A stretch of 64,000 bases of DNA from Toxonevra muliebris (taxonomy: Eukaryota > Arthropoda > Insecta > Diptera > Pallopteridae). Location: NCBI GenBank assembly GCA_963691655.1, contig OY829326.1:12574878-12638877 (forward strand), in the 5' to 3' direction. The position numbers were made by a program, and so were the translations under genes. Positions 24,111-35,083 of this stretch are shown in pieces; within the stretch, counting starts at the first letter, position 1; each line of letters begins with the position of its first letter. The notes beneath the pieces were generated by a model, which had not been told where the DNA came from, made no database searches, and was given only the letters and a program-made list of their open reading frames with translations.

Positions 24111-24183
24111 GACCTCAATAGTCTAGTGGGCATTGCTCTAGATTTTCATCCGGGAGGTTCGGGTTCGATTCCCGACACCCACT
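24111..24183 (+). repeat. tRNA-Glu-like SINE head or tRNA pseudogene
   Basis: The sequence starts GACCTCAATAGTCTAGTGG and has the B-box GGGTTCGATTCCC, with a TTTTCAT loop where tRNA-Glu(UUC) has CTTTCAC. The acceptor strands do not pair, so it is not a working tRNA gene. Its first 19 bases match the copy at 31267 except for one base. Confidence 0.6.
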
Positions 24184-27100
24184 CTAACCTAACCTATTTC
24201 CACTATCAAAACTTCATTGTTCTTAATAAATGAATTAATTTGACCTCTGCGGCTTGCTATGAAGTTAAATTAGGTCTAATGATTAAGAGAACCCTTTTCT
24301 TGGAGGGTCTTGACCTATCTTTTTGCTACCAATCATATTGTGTAAATGAGGAAAAATCAGGAATCGTCAGAGATCGAATTCCTCACTTCACACTGCAGGG
24401 TAAAAAAACTATTTCGGCTTGTTGTTGTTCAGACTTGTGTTGAAGTTTGATGTTGAATTATAGGGAAGTAAAATAAATAATGGAATAATGTTCAAAATAA
24501 AACCTTCACTTATGATGGGTTGTTGCAAGAAGTTCATTGTGAACACAGTAACTAGGGCATAAATGCTCTTCTATTCTCGTTGTCAAATCGATATGGTATG
24601 ACCCATAAGTCATGCAAATAAGCGAATTGTTATTTTCAAACATTATTTGCACCACAATAAACGCACTTGCGTATACTAGGGGGTGGCGAAGGGGGGGGGG
24701 CGTACGGGATATATTTCCCTAAACCGCTAAAAATCTCATACATTATGATTTTTGGTCATGAAGCAAACAAAAATTTTTAAGGAGCGATAGAATTAAAATC
24801 CCCCCTACGGAAATGTCTGGATCCGCTAATGAATACAAGTTAGTATATTCGTATCTAGAAGTTAGTTACAACTAAAATTAGTATGCAGTAAATGGTGAAG
24901 TAGCTATGAACCATATCTAACTATATTCACACCGGCATGGTAGAAAAAACGAATTTAAACCGTAATGCTTCTGTGACCAACTTAATGATAGTGCCAGCAA
25001 ACGATTGACGTAAATGTTCGTAGCTTCATGTATGTACAAATGTAAAAAATTCTATTTTAGTATATACCTACGATAGGCATGTATGTACGTATGTGTGTAA
25101 TATGTTGGTACGTGAAAACCCTTTAAGTCGGTCATAAACCATAAAGAAAAAAGCTTATTGAAAGCAGAATTGCATGATTGTTGTAACAAATAAAGTACAA
25201 CACAGGCACATACATACCTATAGAGAAATGAGACGAGAGTGAAAAAAGAAGAAGATCTGACTGTTTTTGAGTTGGGCTTGGAAATGTATCAAAGCGTGAA
25301 GTTATAACGAAATGAAAAATATACAATGCAGTGTATTTTTTTTATTCGCGTACATTATGAACTTTTTGCTGCCAACATCACCTTCATCCATTTCCCTGAC
25401 TTCCCCCATGCCATGCACAAATTTGATTCATTCGCATATGTGGCCTGCATGTAGTGGTAGGAATAGCACACTTTTTGGGGTATCATCACTACATAATAAA
25501 AAACTTTAAGAAAAAAAGTTAAGAGTTTAATATTCCAGTACACTGTGTAGTATACAGACAGCAAATGAAATCACTGAACCACCAACGCAACACGATGTTG
25601 TTGTACAATATTTTCTTTTTTTCTCATTATTTCTTTCTTTAAAATCGAAGCAATATTACCTACATTTACTGAAATAAGTTTTTATTCGTTAATTAGTTGT
25701 GGTATGGCTAAGAAGTCAAGCCCAGTACAACGGTCTTCTTCGCTACATGATATTAAGTTAAAAATATTAAAAAAAGTATATAGCTACTTAACGGAAGTAT
25801 TAAATAAGTATAGAGGTACAATACCTGCAATAAAATTTAAAAAATCGTAAAGTGGCAGTAGTCTCTTGACAAGGCTAACAGTTGACTTGAAATTAACGTA
25901 GTAATAAACAAAAAAGAAATAAAAAAGTGTCAATACAAGCAATGACTTCAACTTACGAACTAACTTTCTTTAACTTGATACTTGGTTTCGTATACGCTTG
26001 ATTTCTACGTCTCTTGTGTCCAAAAGGTTCTTGACTGCATTTGTTGCCATTGCTGCCGCTGCAGTTGTGACTTTTGTGTGTGTGAAATTCGTTTGCTTGC
26101 TGTGGCACGTGCCAGTCGTGCCACTAAAAACATAAACATTGCTGGCTGTTGACGATAACTCCTCAGTGAACAAGTTTCGACCGGCGCGGCTGCCTAAGTG
26201 GCGTTAACGGAAGCGTTAAAATAAAACAAAAATCCGAAAAAATAAAGACAAAGAAGTATTACACAATGCTTTTACTTTGATTCGTAAAATATATTTGTGT
26301 CGATTCAAGAGTAACTTCAAGTGGTCATTATATATAAATTAAGTTCTTGGCGAAAAATATGATAATTTTTAAGAAATTGTGTTGGACTAATAGCAGTATT
26401 CACGGTATGTTTTAACTGTTGTTGAAAAATGTTTAAAATAGTTTTTGCTTTTTGTTTGCATTTTAAAATACAAAGTTTTATTGTTTCTCTCAACTCTGGT
26501 TGTTATTGTTGTTATTAAGTGCGGGTGTCTTTAATAAAAATGAAAATTTTAATGCGATAAGGAAAACAGTAGGAAAGCCACGGAAACTATTTTTATTTTA
26601 CACGGTAAAAAAACTGTTAAAAGTGGTAGGGATCGCTGATCGGCAATTCGCCAATTAGTATAAATAAATTAGTTAATCTTCACGACCATATTTTTTGGCT
26701 CAAAATCTTTCCAAAACTGCTGTGCTTAAGGTTAAACATTTTTATTTTACAAATAAAATTTTATTTCTGCTTTCGATTTTTTTCGAGTTGTCCTAGATTT
26801 TTCCTTGATCTTAACAGCTTATACAGTAAATTGATGAAGAATGGAAATAAGCCTTTCTTTTCTTATGCCCTTTCATTCCCTATAGAACATAGGACCCCAA
26901 GGTTTCGTTTGTAGATGATCTGTTTTAACGTGAATGACGTTGGCGGTGCACAGTGATTCGATCCCATACAACGGCAGGACAAAAGTCGAAGGAGTTCTCA
27001 GATCATTATGAAATTTGACATTTAAATAAATGGGAGGTTAGCTGAACTCAAATATAAAATCAATTTGTAACTCTTAGGGTTTCGCAATTTTTTATCATTA

Positions 27101-27699
27101 TTGGCCGGCTATAGACGCTGAACACCTGAACAGATTTTAAATTAATTAAGCTTGACATTCTTTTTTTTACAAGTTTAATAGTTTCGCAAAACACTTTTAA
27201 GTTTTTACATTTTTCGAATGCTTTCAGTATTAAACAAAATAGTTTTTATCAGACAACTTTTCAAATTGATTTTTTTTAAAAAGGTGGAGGAGATTTTACT
27301 ATTAAAAGAAAAAACCAGCACTTAATTTCAACCTTTTTATGACTTCCACCAAAATTTGAAAATTTTCAAAAATATTTAAATTTACTAGTACTACAGAATA
27401 CCTATTTTGCTCTAATGGGACAATGGAAAATGATTAATGTAATATTTGGAACTGTGAAATTGAACATTCATAAAGTGTTGGTTGAAGTCATATGAGTTTT
27501 AGCAGCTGTAGCATCCACAGTAGTTTTTGGATGGAGAAGATTTTTTGGCTTCTTCTTAATAGAAGTATTAACTATAAATTGAAGTCAAATTTGTTAGGTT
27601 TTGGTTTTTGTCTCTTGGACGAATAACGATGAATCCATCATCGTTATTGTTTGGAAGGCGTGTATAAATATGTATATATAAAACCCGCACTTCCACTCG
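24184..27699. other. Intergenic region
   Basis: I see no gene that I can support here. A G-rich patch (24692-24700) and a somewhat GC-richer block around 25990-26215 stand out. The latter might be a promoter or 5' exon, but I cannot define it. Confidence 0.4.
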
Positions 27700-28600
27700 G
27701 AGACTTAATTGTCAATTATGATTGCCCTCATTTAATTGCCCGGATGAGGCACGTCTCTAACTACGGTTTCCGTCAGCAGTCCAGGTAATGTCTTTATTGA
27801 ACCATTTGGTTCTCCGGATGAAGGTAAGAAGACATTTCCTTACAATCTCTGATTTAACTATTTTGGATTCTATTGCCTTTATTGCAGCCTGACTGTCAGT
27901 AAAGATAGTGATATTCGAAATCTGAATCGTACTGTCTTGTAGAAGTCGAGCTGCTTTCTTAATAGCTAAAATCTCTGGCTGAAAAATGCTGCAGCTGTCA
28001 GGAAGACATACTACCGTCTTAGCTGCAGGTCTTCGGAGTGGAGACCAGCTCCAGTTCCACTCTCCATCTTTGAGCCATCGGTAAAGATGGTAATACCTGC
28101 ATTACCTATTAGCAAACCCGACTCCCAGTCTTTCCTGGTTGGATATAGAGTTGGAATTCTAGTAATAAAATTTAAATTTGAAGTCATATAATCCGTGGCT
28201 ACGTCTAAATCAGCTTTGATTCTATTTTGACCCCTCCGCTTTATCTCACTCAAAATTGTAAAGTGTCCATAGTTTGCTGATCTCCACACGTTGTATTCTC
28301 TTAGTCTAAGAGCTCCTTTTGCGGCACAGCCTTGAACAAACACCCGTAACGGTAAGAGATGAAATATCATATTCAGACCTTCCTGAGGTGCACTACTTAC
28401 AGTCCCTGATATTCCCAGGCTTACAAGTCTCTGTATTTTTCCCATGCGAGCTTGGTTGATCTTCTTACCCAACGCCTGCCACCGGACGAGGGACCCATAG
28501 GCGATGATGGGCCGAATGATTGTGATGTACATTCTATAAATTATCTTCTTGCCTAGAATCAAGCTGTTCTTACGCTTTCTTATAGCTTCTTTTTATAGTG
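27700..28600 (-). pseudogene. LINE fragment: C-terminal reverse transcriptase and RNase H
   Basis: The minus-strand frame 28562-28011 reads the 3' end of a non-LTR reverse transcriptase (IYRMYITIIRPIIAYGSLV, then GKIQRLVSLGISG). It runs into an RNase H domain with FTDGSK. A stop and a frameshift near 28005 break it. The next frame continues with FQPEILAI and FTDSQAAIKAIESK, the second and third acidic motifs of RNase H, and fades near 27765. RNase H after the RT points to the I/R1/Loa group of LINEs. It is 5'-truncated, as usual for dead copies. Confidence 0.8.
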
Positions 28601-31266
28601 GTCCATGATTTTAAGAATATTTGGAAAATAGCTTTTCTTCCCTAATGTCTTTTCATTCCCTATAGAACATTTTTATGTGAAGTGTAGGTGTGATCCTCAT
28701 ACTTTCTTATGGGTTTAACTAATATTTGTATAATAATAATTCAGGAAGAAAGCAGAGCATCAAGCCATTATTTACAAGCCGAAGGTTGGACTTAAAAATC
28801 TTAGCCGTAGTAATCAAGTATACTGTGGGTTGATGCCGCCCCTTATATGAGATTTTGGTCACATTAAATTATACATATATTTTATATACACATATATTAG
28901 TATATATATTCAGTGGTGTCGGCCTGATCTGTGGAAATTTGCTCATTTATATATCCATAGATAAACTTCGGATATAAGCTACACCAAGAGTAAAAATTTA
29001 TTGCTTTTTACGATTCTTGGATATATACTTATTAAAGATATCTAAGTCTCCAAAACGATTAACTTCTCAAAAATTGACAATAAATCGCTGTAACGCACAG
29101 AATCTGTTAGCGTAAAAACTGCTTAAAAGTTTCACTGTGTATTAAATGAAGGAAGAGTAGCAGCAGCAAGTGTCAGCTCCTATTTATGTATATTTTTTCT
29201 TTCTTTTTAATATCAACGATGCAAACACCACCACCGCAGCAGTTTCATGCTCTGCTTTTTGTTGTTCGCTGTTGTTGCTATTGTCCACTTTTTCTGTGTT
29301 TTTTTGTTCATGACATTGCGACTTGTAGTAATTTGATGTTGATGATGATGACAATGATCATTCTCACCTTTCCCATTGTAAAGGTTAGTGTTTTTAATGT
29401 TAATGGTATTGACTTGACTGGCTGGCAATGTGGTGTGTTTCTTCGTATGTATCTTCTACATTTTATTGTTAATAATCGGCTTAAAATTTGTACTCTTTTA
29501 TTTAACTTTTTATGTGTTCACTTTGCACCACGTTGTCTGTGTGACATTTTTAGGTTTATTGTTTGTTTATCTTTTTCTCTTTTTATTTTGTTTTGTTTTG
29601 GCTGTTGCATTTTTCTCTGCGTTATTATTTTAAACATACACATGCTCAGATGCTTGTGTCATTTTTTATAGCATATTTATGAGCATTTAAAAATTGTTAT
29701 GGAATTTTAAATATTACATCTACCTGTACCTAAAAAAAAACTCTGATCAATATGTGCTTCATGGTATTTCATATACATAATTTAAGTGTCACCTAAAATT
29801 GATTATTTTAGTAGGTATTTAAGAACTGAATGTCGTAAATTATCATTCTTCATTGGGTATATTAAATTCTTAGAGTGCCCCTCCGTTAACGCCGATTTTG
29901 CTCAAGTGATTTAAATTTTCATGAGAATTAACTTGATTTGAAGATTCATCCACATAGAAAGAGAAAATATAGAGCTTTAATTTTATAACTTATATTCACA
30001 TATGGTGCATCATAATTGGATTCTTTTCAGAATAAAGTCTTACTTACTTATAAACAAATTGCACCTTAGCATTATCAGCTTATAAATAAAAAGAATGTCT
30101 GTGTCTCTTTTGTTGTTGTTGCGGTTTTTGATAAAATTGATCCCATAACTTTCAACTACAATAATCTCACCTAATAACAGCAACAAGCTCAACAACAGCA
30201 AGAACAACAGCAACAACAATAATAATAATCCTACAACTTTTTTCTTTCTTAATTTATGAGCTTGCAGATCAACAAATTGTTCAATAATTTTCTCTCTCTC
30301 CCCCCCTCTCTACTCAGTGCTCGAATACTCGATTCTTCTCAACTCTCTACACCCCCACGTTTACCCTCTCTCCTCGACCCTTCTATTATGGCTTTTGTTC
30401 ATAACTCTTCAATAAAAACGATCAAAATTGGTTTATTATATAAATGGCGGCGAGTTAAAAATTGCTTGTCCGGCAATTGTGTTGGAAAATATGATGATGA
30501 TGGTCAAGGATGGTTTATTTAATATGCAGATAAACGTGACCCGAAACGAACTGCAGTTTTTTTCCAAAGATAATAATTCAAAGTAGAAACCACAACAACA
30601 ACGGCAGCAATAAAAACCAAATTCCTTAACTGCAAAAATTCCACAACAATTGCAGACATTCGTCGACTACTACAATCTGGCAAAATACATACTTACGTAT
30701 ACTCATCATACATTCAATATATTGACTGACTGACTGACTGACTGCCTTTAGAGTAGAAAATTCTCATTCGGAGCAAGAAAATCGCGTTTGTAATTTTTTT
30801 TTGTTTTAGTTGGTGAGATATGTTCAACATCATTTTGATGTACCTGCATTGTGTTGAGACAATGATTTTGATGGTGTGCGATTACTTTTTTTCTGAATTA
30901 TAAGGTGAAATAGTCATATGTTGCTATCTTATTTATTTTCAATGAAAAGTTTGGATAATAAATTTATTTTAATTTTTTTTACCTATATTCCAAAGAAAAT
31001 TTCCATTTTAACGAGCCCCTTTCATGATGACCCCCTTTCATGATAATTTTTGCCTTGAACCATGACTATGAACTACTCAATAAACATTTCAAACAACTAT
31101 TAATCTAATTAGAAAGGAATTAAATTAAATAAAACTAAATAAAAATGTTCTATTTTAGTTGACTTCAGCATCTCTTCAAGGGTTTCAAAATGCGCAATTC
31201 TCTGAAGTCAATTATGCACTTTGTTAAAAAAAAAATTAAGACGCCAAAGTTAGCCCTGATTTAGAC
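28601..31266. other. Intergenic region with simple repeats
   Basis: Contains a CAA/CAG-rich run at about 30175-30230, pyrimidine-rich DNA near 30290-30380 and a (TGAC)n microsatellite. ORFs such as 29186-29671 are low-complexity Phe/Leu/Cys frames and not genes. Confidence 0.45.
30723..30744. repeat. (TGAC)n microsatellite
   Basis: Five and a half perfect units of TGAC. Confidence 0.9.
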
Positions 31267-31502
31267 GACCTCGATAGTCTAGTGGATAGTGCACTAGACT
31301 TTCATCCAGAAGGTTGTGGGTTCGATTCCCGTTTTGGTCTGGTGGTTAAATCTCATAAACTTCTTATATTCAATAACGATATGAAGCGGATGAGAATTAT
31401 AAGAATGTGTACAAGTACACACCTTGGTTGGTAATGGCAAAACCACCGGGCTGATAAAAAATTGCCACACAGCCGTTCGGAATCGGCGTTAAACTGTAGG
31501 TC
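31267..31502 (+). repeat. tRNA-Glu-headed SINE-like repeat, copy 2
   Basis: The head at 31267-31340 starts GACCTCGATAGTCTAGTGG, has CTTTCAT where tRNA-Glu(UUC) has CTTTCAC, and the B-box GGGTTCGATTCCC. The outer acceptor bases GACC/GGTC pair, but the inner ones do not. The body contains CCTTGGTTGGTAATGGCAAA and ends CGGAATCGGCGTTAAACTG followed by TAGGTC. That block is shared with the repeat at 55070-55330. Confidence 0.65.
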
Positions 31503-31510
31503 TTACCATC

Positions 31511-31582
31511 GCCATTGTGGTCTAGTGGCTGAGTGCCAGACTCTTGTTTCTGGAGACCCGAGTTCGATTCTTGGCTTGGGTA
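31511..31582 (+). repeat. Second tRNA-like head abutting the SINE
   Basis: The sequence begins GCCATTGTGGTCTAGTGGCT, with B-box GAGTTCGATTC. It has a CCAGA/TCTGG anticodon stem with an 8-base loop, so it cannot be a normal tRNA. It starts 9 bp after the preceding SINE body and is followed by a pyrimidine-rich TTTC tract. It is probably a second SINE joined in tandem. Confidence 0.55.
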
Positions 31583-33800
31583 TGTTTTCTTATCTATCTT
31601 TCTTTCTCTCTTCCTTTCTTTCTTTCTTGGGGCTTTGGTACAATAGATCTTATAGGTCTCAGTACCTGACATTCGAGTCGTCCTTCCTTCAAATAATAAT
31701 AATAGCCCTGATTTATACCATAATACTTGGTTTTCAATAAAAGGAAAGTGAAATTTTTACATTTATGAACTGGCTATCAAGAAAGTACGTCTTCTAATTT
31801 ATTCATTCGTTCCAAACGAAGCGAGAATGAATGACTTATATTTTCTACTTTTTCCTAAAGTCATAGCAGAAAAAGTTTTCCTGTAAGAGCAACCACCAGT
31901 CCTTGAAGTTATAATAACGTTTATACCCTCTGTAACCTTGGCCGATATAATATTTCTTTACTTGCAGTGATCTCAGTTTATAGAACACAACCAGTGGTTG
32001 TCAATCGAATAAATAAATTAAAATTTTCTGTGGACGGTTTTAAGTCAGTTAACGTAATTTGAAGCGCAAGCCTTATATTAGCCTAAACTTGATATATATT
32101 TTTTGAGGGTAATCTTTTATTTTTAAGTAAAACAAAAGGTATTTTATTACTACTTTTCGTTGTTTGTATGTGGGTTTCTGCATACGTATGTACAATGGAA
32201 AGTACACCCTCACTTAAGTTATCAATATGTCAATTTAACGTTTAATCATATATTTTATTTTATCTTTTTTCTGTTTTTGATTTTGCTTGTATGAATAAAA
32301 ATATTTACCATAAATTAATGTCAAAAAAATGAAAGAAAATTGCTTAAAAATTTATGATAAACTTGTTTGACTTAAAAAATTCCTATGAATTTACAAGTAT
32401 TTTTGTATATGGGTAAGTCCACTAACCTTCAACTAAAAAACGGATAAACGGTATCCGACATTCCCCTTGATGATTTATAAGCATAATTTTAGGATTTAAA
32501 AATATGAAATCTCTTCTTGTTTGCCAACAGGGTTCTATCAAATTTTTGCATATCTCACAGCCCGGCTCGCTATCGTTCTTCGATCGTGTAAACACAAGAC
32601 TAACAGTGGGACCAACATACCGCTGTGCAATACAAATTTGTTGATATAGGTTGTAGAGCTCATAACTTGGTTATTTTGTAGGAACAGTTGTGGCGCAAAA
32701 AAATTGGCCTCTTTCTAGAATTTTTTCCTAGTAAACCACTAAAGTTTTTTATAAAATCTATTTATTATGTGAAAGTTCATATATTGATCTTAACTTTAAT
32801 CAATTTTAATTGGAAAATATTTAAAAGTTTATGAGTAATGAGCGGCCCCGCCGACGCCTTTCTGGTGACCAACATTTTGCAAATCTGGATTATGTAAAAT
32901 GCAAAAGTAATATGTATTTAATTTTATCATAAGACTATCTAGTGATTGATTAAAGGATTAGAAAAAAATATAGGCTAAAAACTAGCAAAAAAAAAACTTT
33001 TTCTGAAAATTTCAAAGCTTGTATTTGTGGTACGAGAAATAACCTCTCTTTGGGTCGCAGCAGTTCGGTCAAATTGTATTTAATTATACAAGTTATTTCA
33101 GTTGGGCTCAAAAATTGTATTTTTGCGGTTTTGGAAAATCTTGGGGAATTACGGACCATTTTGTAAATCGATTAAAATAATTTGCAGTCATTCCGGCGCA
33201 TGCCAAGTGTACCGCTTATTGAGAGCGAAGCGATATCACTGATGAAATTTTCTACAGAAGAGAACCTAACCTCAACATTGTTTACTTACATTTGAAAAAT
33301 TATTGTCGTACCAAAAGACTATTAGAAATTGTCGAAAAAATAAAGCTGTGTTGAAAATTTTCATGAAAAATCACTTATATTCATCAAATACTCGAAATTA
33401 GCTAGTCAAATGTGAAGAAATGAGTGGTTCGTAATTCCCCGACAAAAGTGGTCCGTGATTCCCCGAACGTTCTTTTTTTAAAATATGGCAGCATATGAAT
33501 AATACAATACAAATTTCATGCAAAATTTTTTGTCTGTGTCGTAGGCTTAAGGTTCCTCGAATATTACATACATATTTACCTGAGTTGGTTCTCGAAAAAT
33601 GTGATCAAATCAAACGAAACTCAAAGTGAAAAAAAATTATCGAAGTATGACATTTCTATTTGCTATCGAAAAAGGGAAAATGAGCTTAACATAAGGCGAG
33701 CTGATGACAAATATTTACAGCTATTAACCAATACTTGGGGAAAAAGTATGACGCTGGTCCGCAGTTCCCTGTGGTCTACAAAACCCCAGTTCCCCCTATA
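31583..33800. other. Intergenic region with a repeated short phrase
   Basis: No host gene. Versions of GTGGTCCGTAATTCCCCG recur at 33143-33157 (inverted), 33424-33467 (twice) and 33754-33796. They probably belong to an old repeat into which the mariner-like element below inserted. Confidence 0.4.
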
Positions 33801-35083
33801 CAGGGTGACAATCGTAAAGTGACGCACATATTTCAGCAGTTTTTTTTCAAAAGGACGTACTTCCATTAAGTACAATTAAGTGTTAACATTGCTTAATATA
33901 TATAAGCATTCATTTGAACCCCACCTCATTCAATATAACCTCCTTTAGCCTGCACACATGCCTTCAATCGATCCGGAAATCGTAGGACTGTTCGCCACAG
34001 GACTTCCTGATCAATTTCAGTCCAGGCTTTCTCTAATGAATTTGTCAGCGACTCCAGACTGTGGTGTTGAGATGCACAAGCCTTACTCTCTAAAATACTC
34101 CAAATAGAGTAGTCCATTGGATTCAAGTCTGGGGAGTATGGTGGCCATTCTTGAGATGTTATGAATCCAGAAAAATTGTCTTTTATCCATGTTTGCGTTA
34201 ATTTTGCCATGTGGGAAGGTGCAGAATTTTGCTGGAAAGTCCAGTTTTCATTTCCAAATGTATCCGGGGAAGAACATGTTCATTTAAAATGCTCCGATAA
34301 ACAACCTGGTCAATTTTAACACCCTCTTCAACGAATATTAGAGGGGTTCTGGTATTAGCGGAAACTCCAGCCCATACCATAACGGAAGCTGGCTTTTGAA
34401 CTCGGCCAACAGTCCTATTTTGTTGCGATGATGATGTTAGCCACATTCGGTCATTTTGCGCATTGAAATGTTGTTCAACCGTGAAAATTTTTTCATCTGT
34501 AAACAAAATATTTTCAACATTTTTTAACACGGAGGAGCGTAGCAACGCCTTGCATCTTTGCAGTCGCAAATCTTTCTTTTTTGTGTTAGATCTTGAGCTT
34601 TTCGGAGCTTGTACGGCTTAAGATTAAACTTTGATTTTGCAATGATTCGCACTGTTTCACGGTTTACTCCCACTTCCATAGCGATTTTTCTCATTGAGCG
34701 CCTTGGATTTCGCTTGATTCGTCTACGAATTTTTTCTGTTAAACCAGTAGTGGCAACTGTTGAAAATTTTCCCCTGTCTCTATCTCCAAGACCCCCAGTT
34801 TCATTATATCGAATAATAGCTCGGTCTACCGTACGACTTGACAAATTTAAAGCCTTTGCAATTTGACGGCTACTATAATTTGCCAAATGAAATTTCATAA
34901 TTTCACGACGAATATTTTCCTTGTCCATTTCTATGGAAATTTCAAAATGTAATAACAAAAATTCAAATGAAATTAAAAGCAAAGCCAATGATGAATGAAT
35001 TTGCTTTTTAAATTAAAGTAACGGTAAATGGCAAAGCTTGCTGCAGAGTATTAAACTTGCGTCACTTTACAATTGTCACCCTG
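33801..35083 (-). mobile_element. DD37D mariner-like transposon, copy A (defective)
   Basis: A 1283-bp element with ends CAGGGTGACAATCGTAAAG and the complement of CAGGGTGACAATTGTAAAG. The roughly 26-bp inverted repeats differ at one position and are flanked on both sides by the TA target duplication. It carries one transposase gene on the minus strand, broken by two frameshifts. It is nearly identical to copy B at 48617-49903. Confidence 0.92.
33926..34928 (-). pseudogene. DD37D transposase, frameshifted
   Basis: The start is the ATG at 34928 (MDKENIRREIMKFHLANYSS). Compared with copy B, a one-base deletion near 34577 shifts the frame after KAQDLTQ. A 7-bp deletion near 34263 shifts it again after the NEHVL segment. 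The N-terminal helix-turn-helix region and the catalytic FTDEK are readable in separate frames. QQDSAPSH is damaged (QQN-like) around the second frameshift. The third acidic motif is intact as NPMDYSIW, where copy B has Asn. It cannot make transposase. Confidence 0.88.

Noticed and set aside
24111..24183. Functional tRNA-Glu gene
   Set aside because: A and B boxes are present, but the acceptor stem does not pair, and a near-identical head is fused to a SINE body at 31267.
25970..26173. Minus-strand ORF and a TCAGTG initiator-like site at 26163 on the plus strand
   Set aside because: The ORF opens with TTG, no downstream exon could be joined, and no DPE or TATA box fits the initiator.
29186..29671. 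161-codon plus-strand ORF rich in Phe, Leu and Cys
   Set aside because: The frame arises from T-rich DNA; there is no homologue-like motif, and the overlapping minus frame is equally open.
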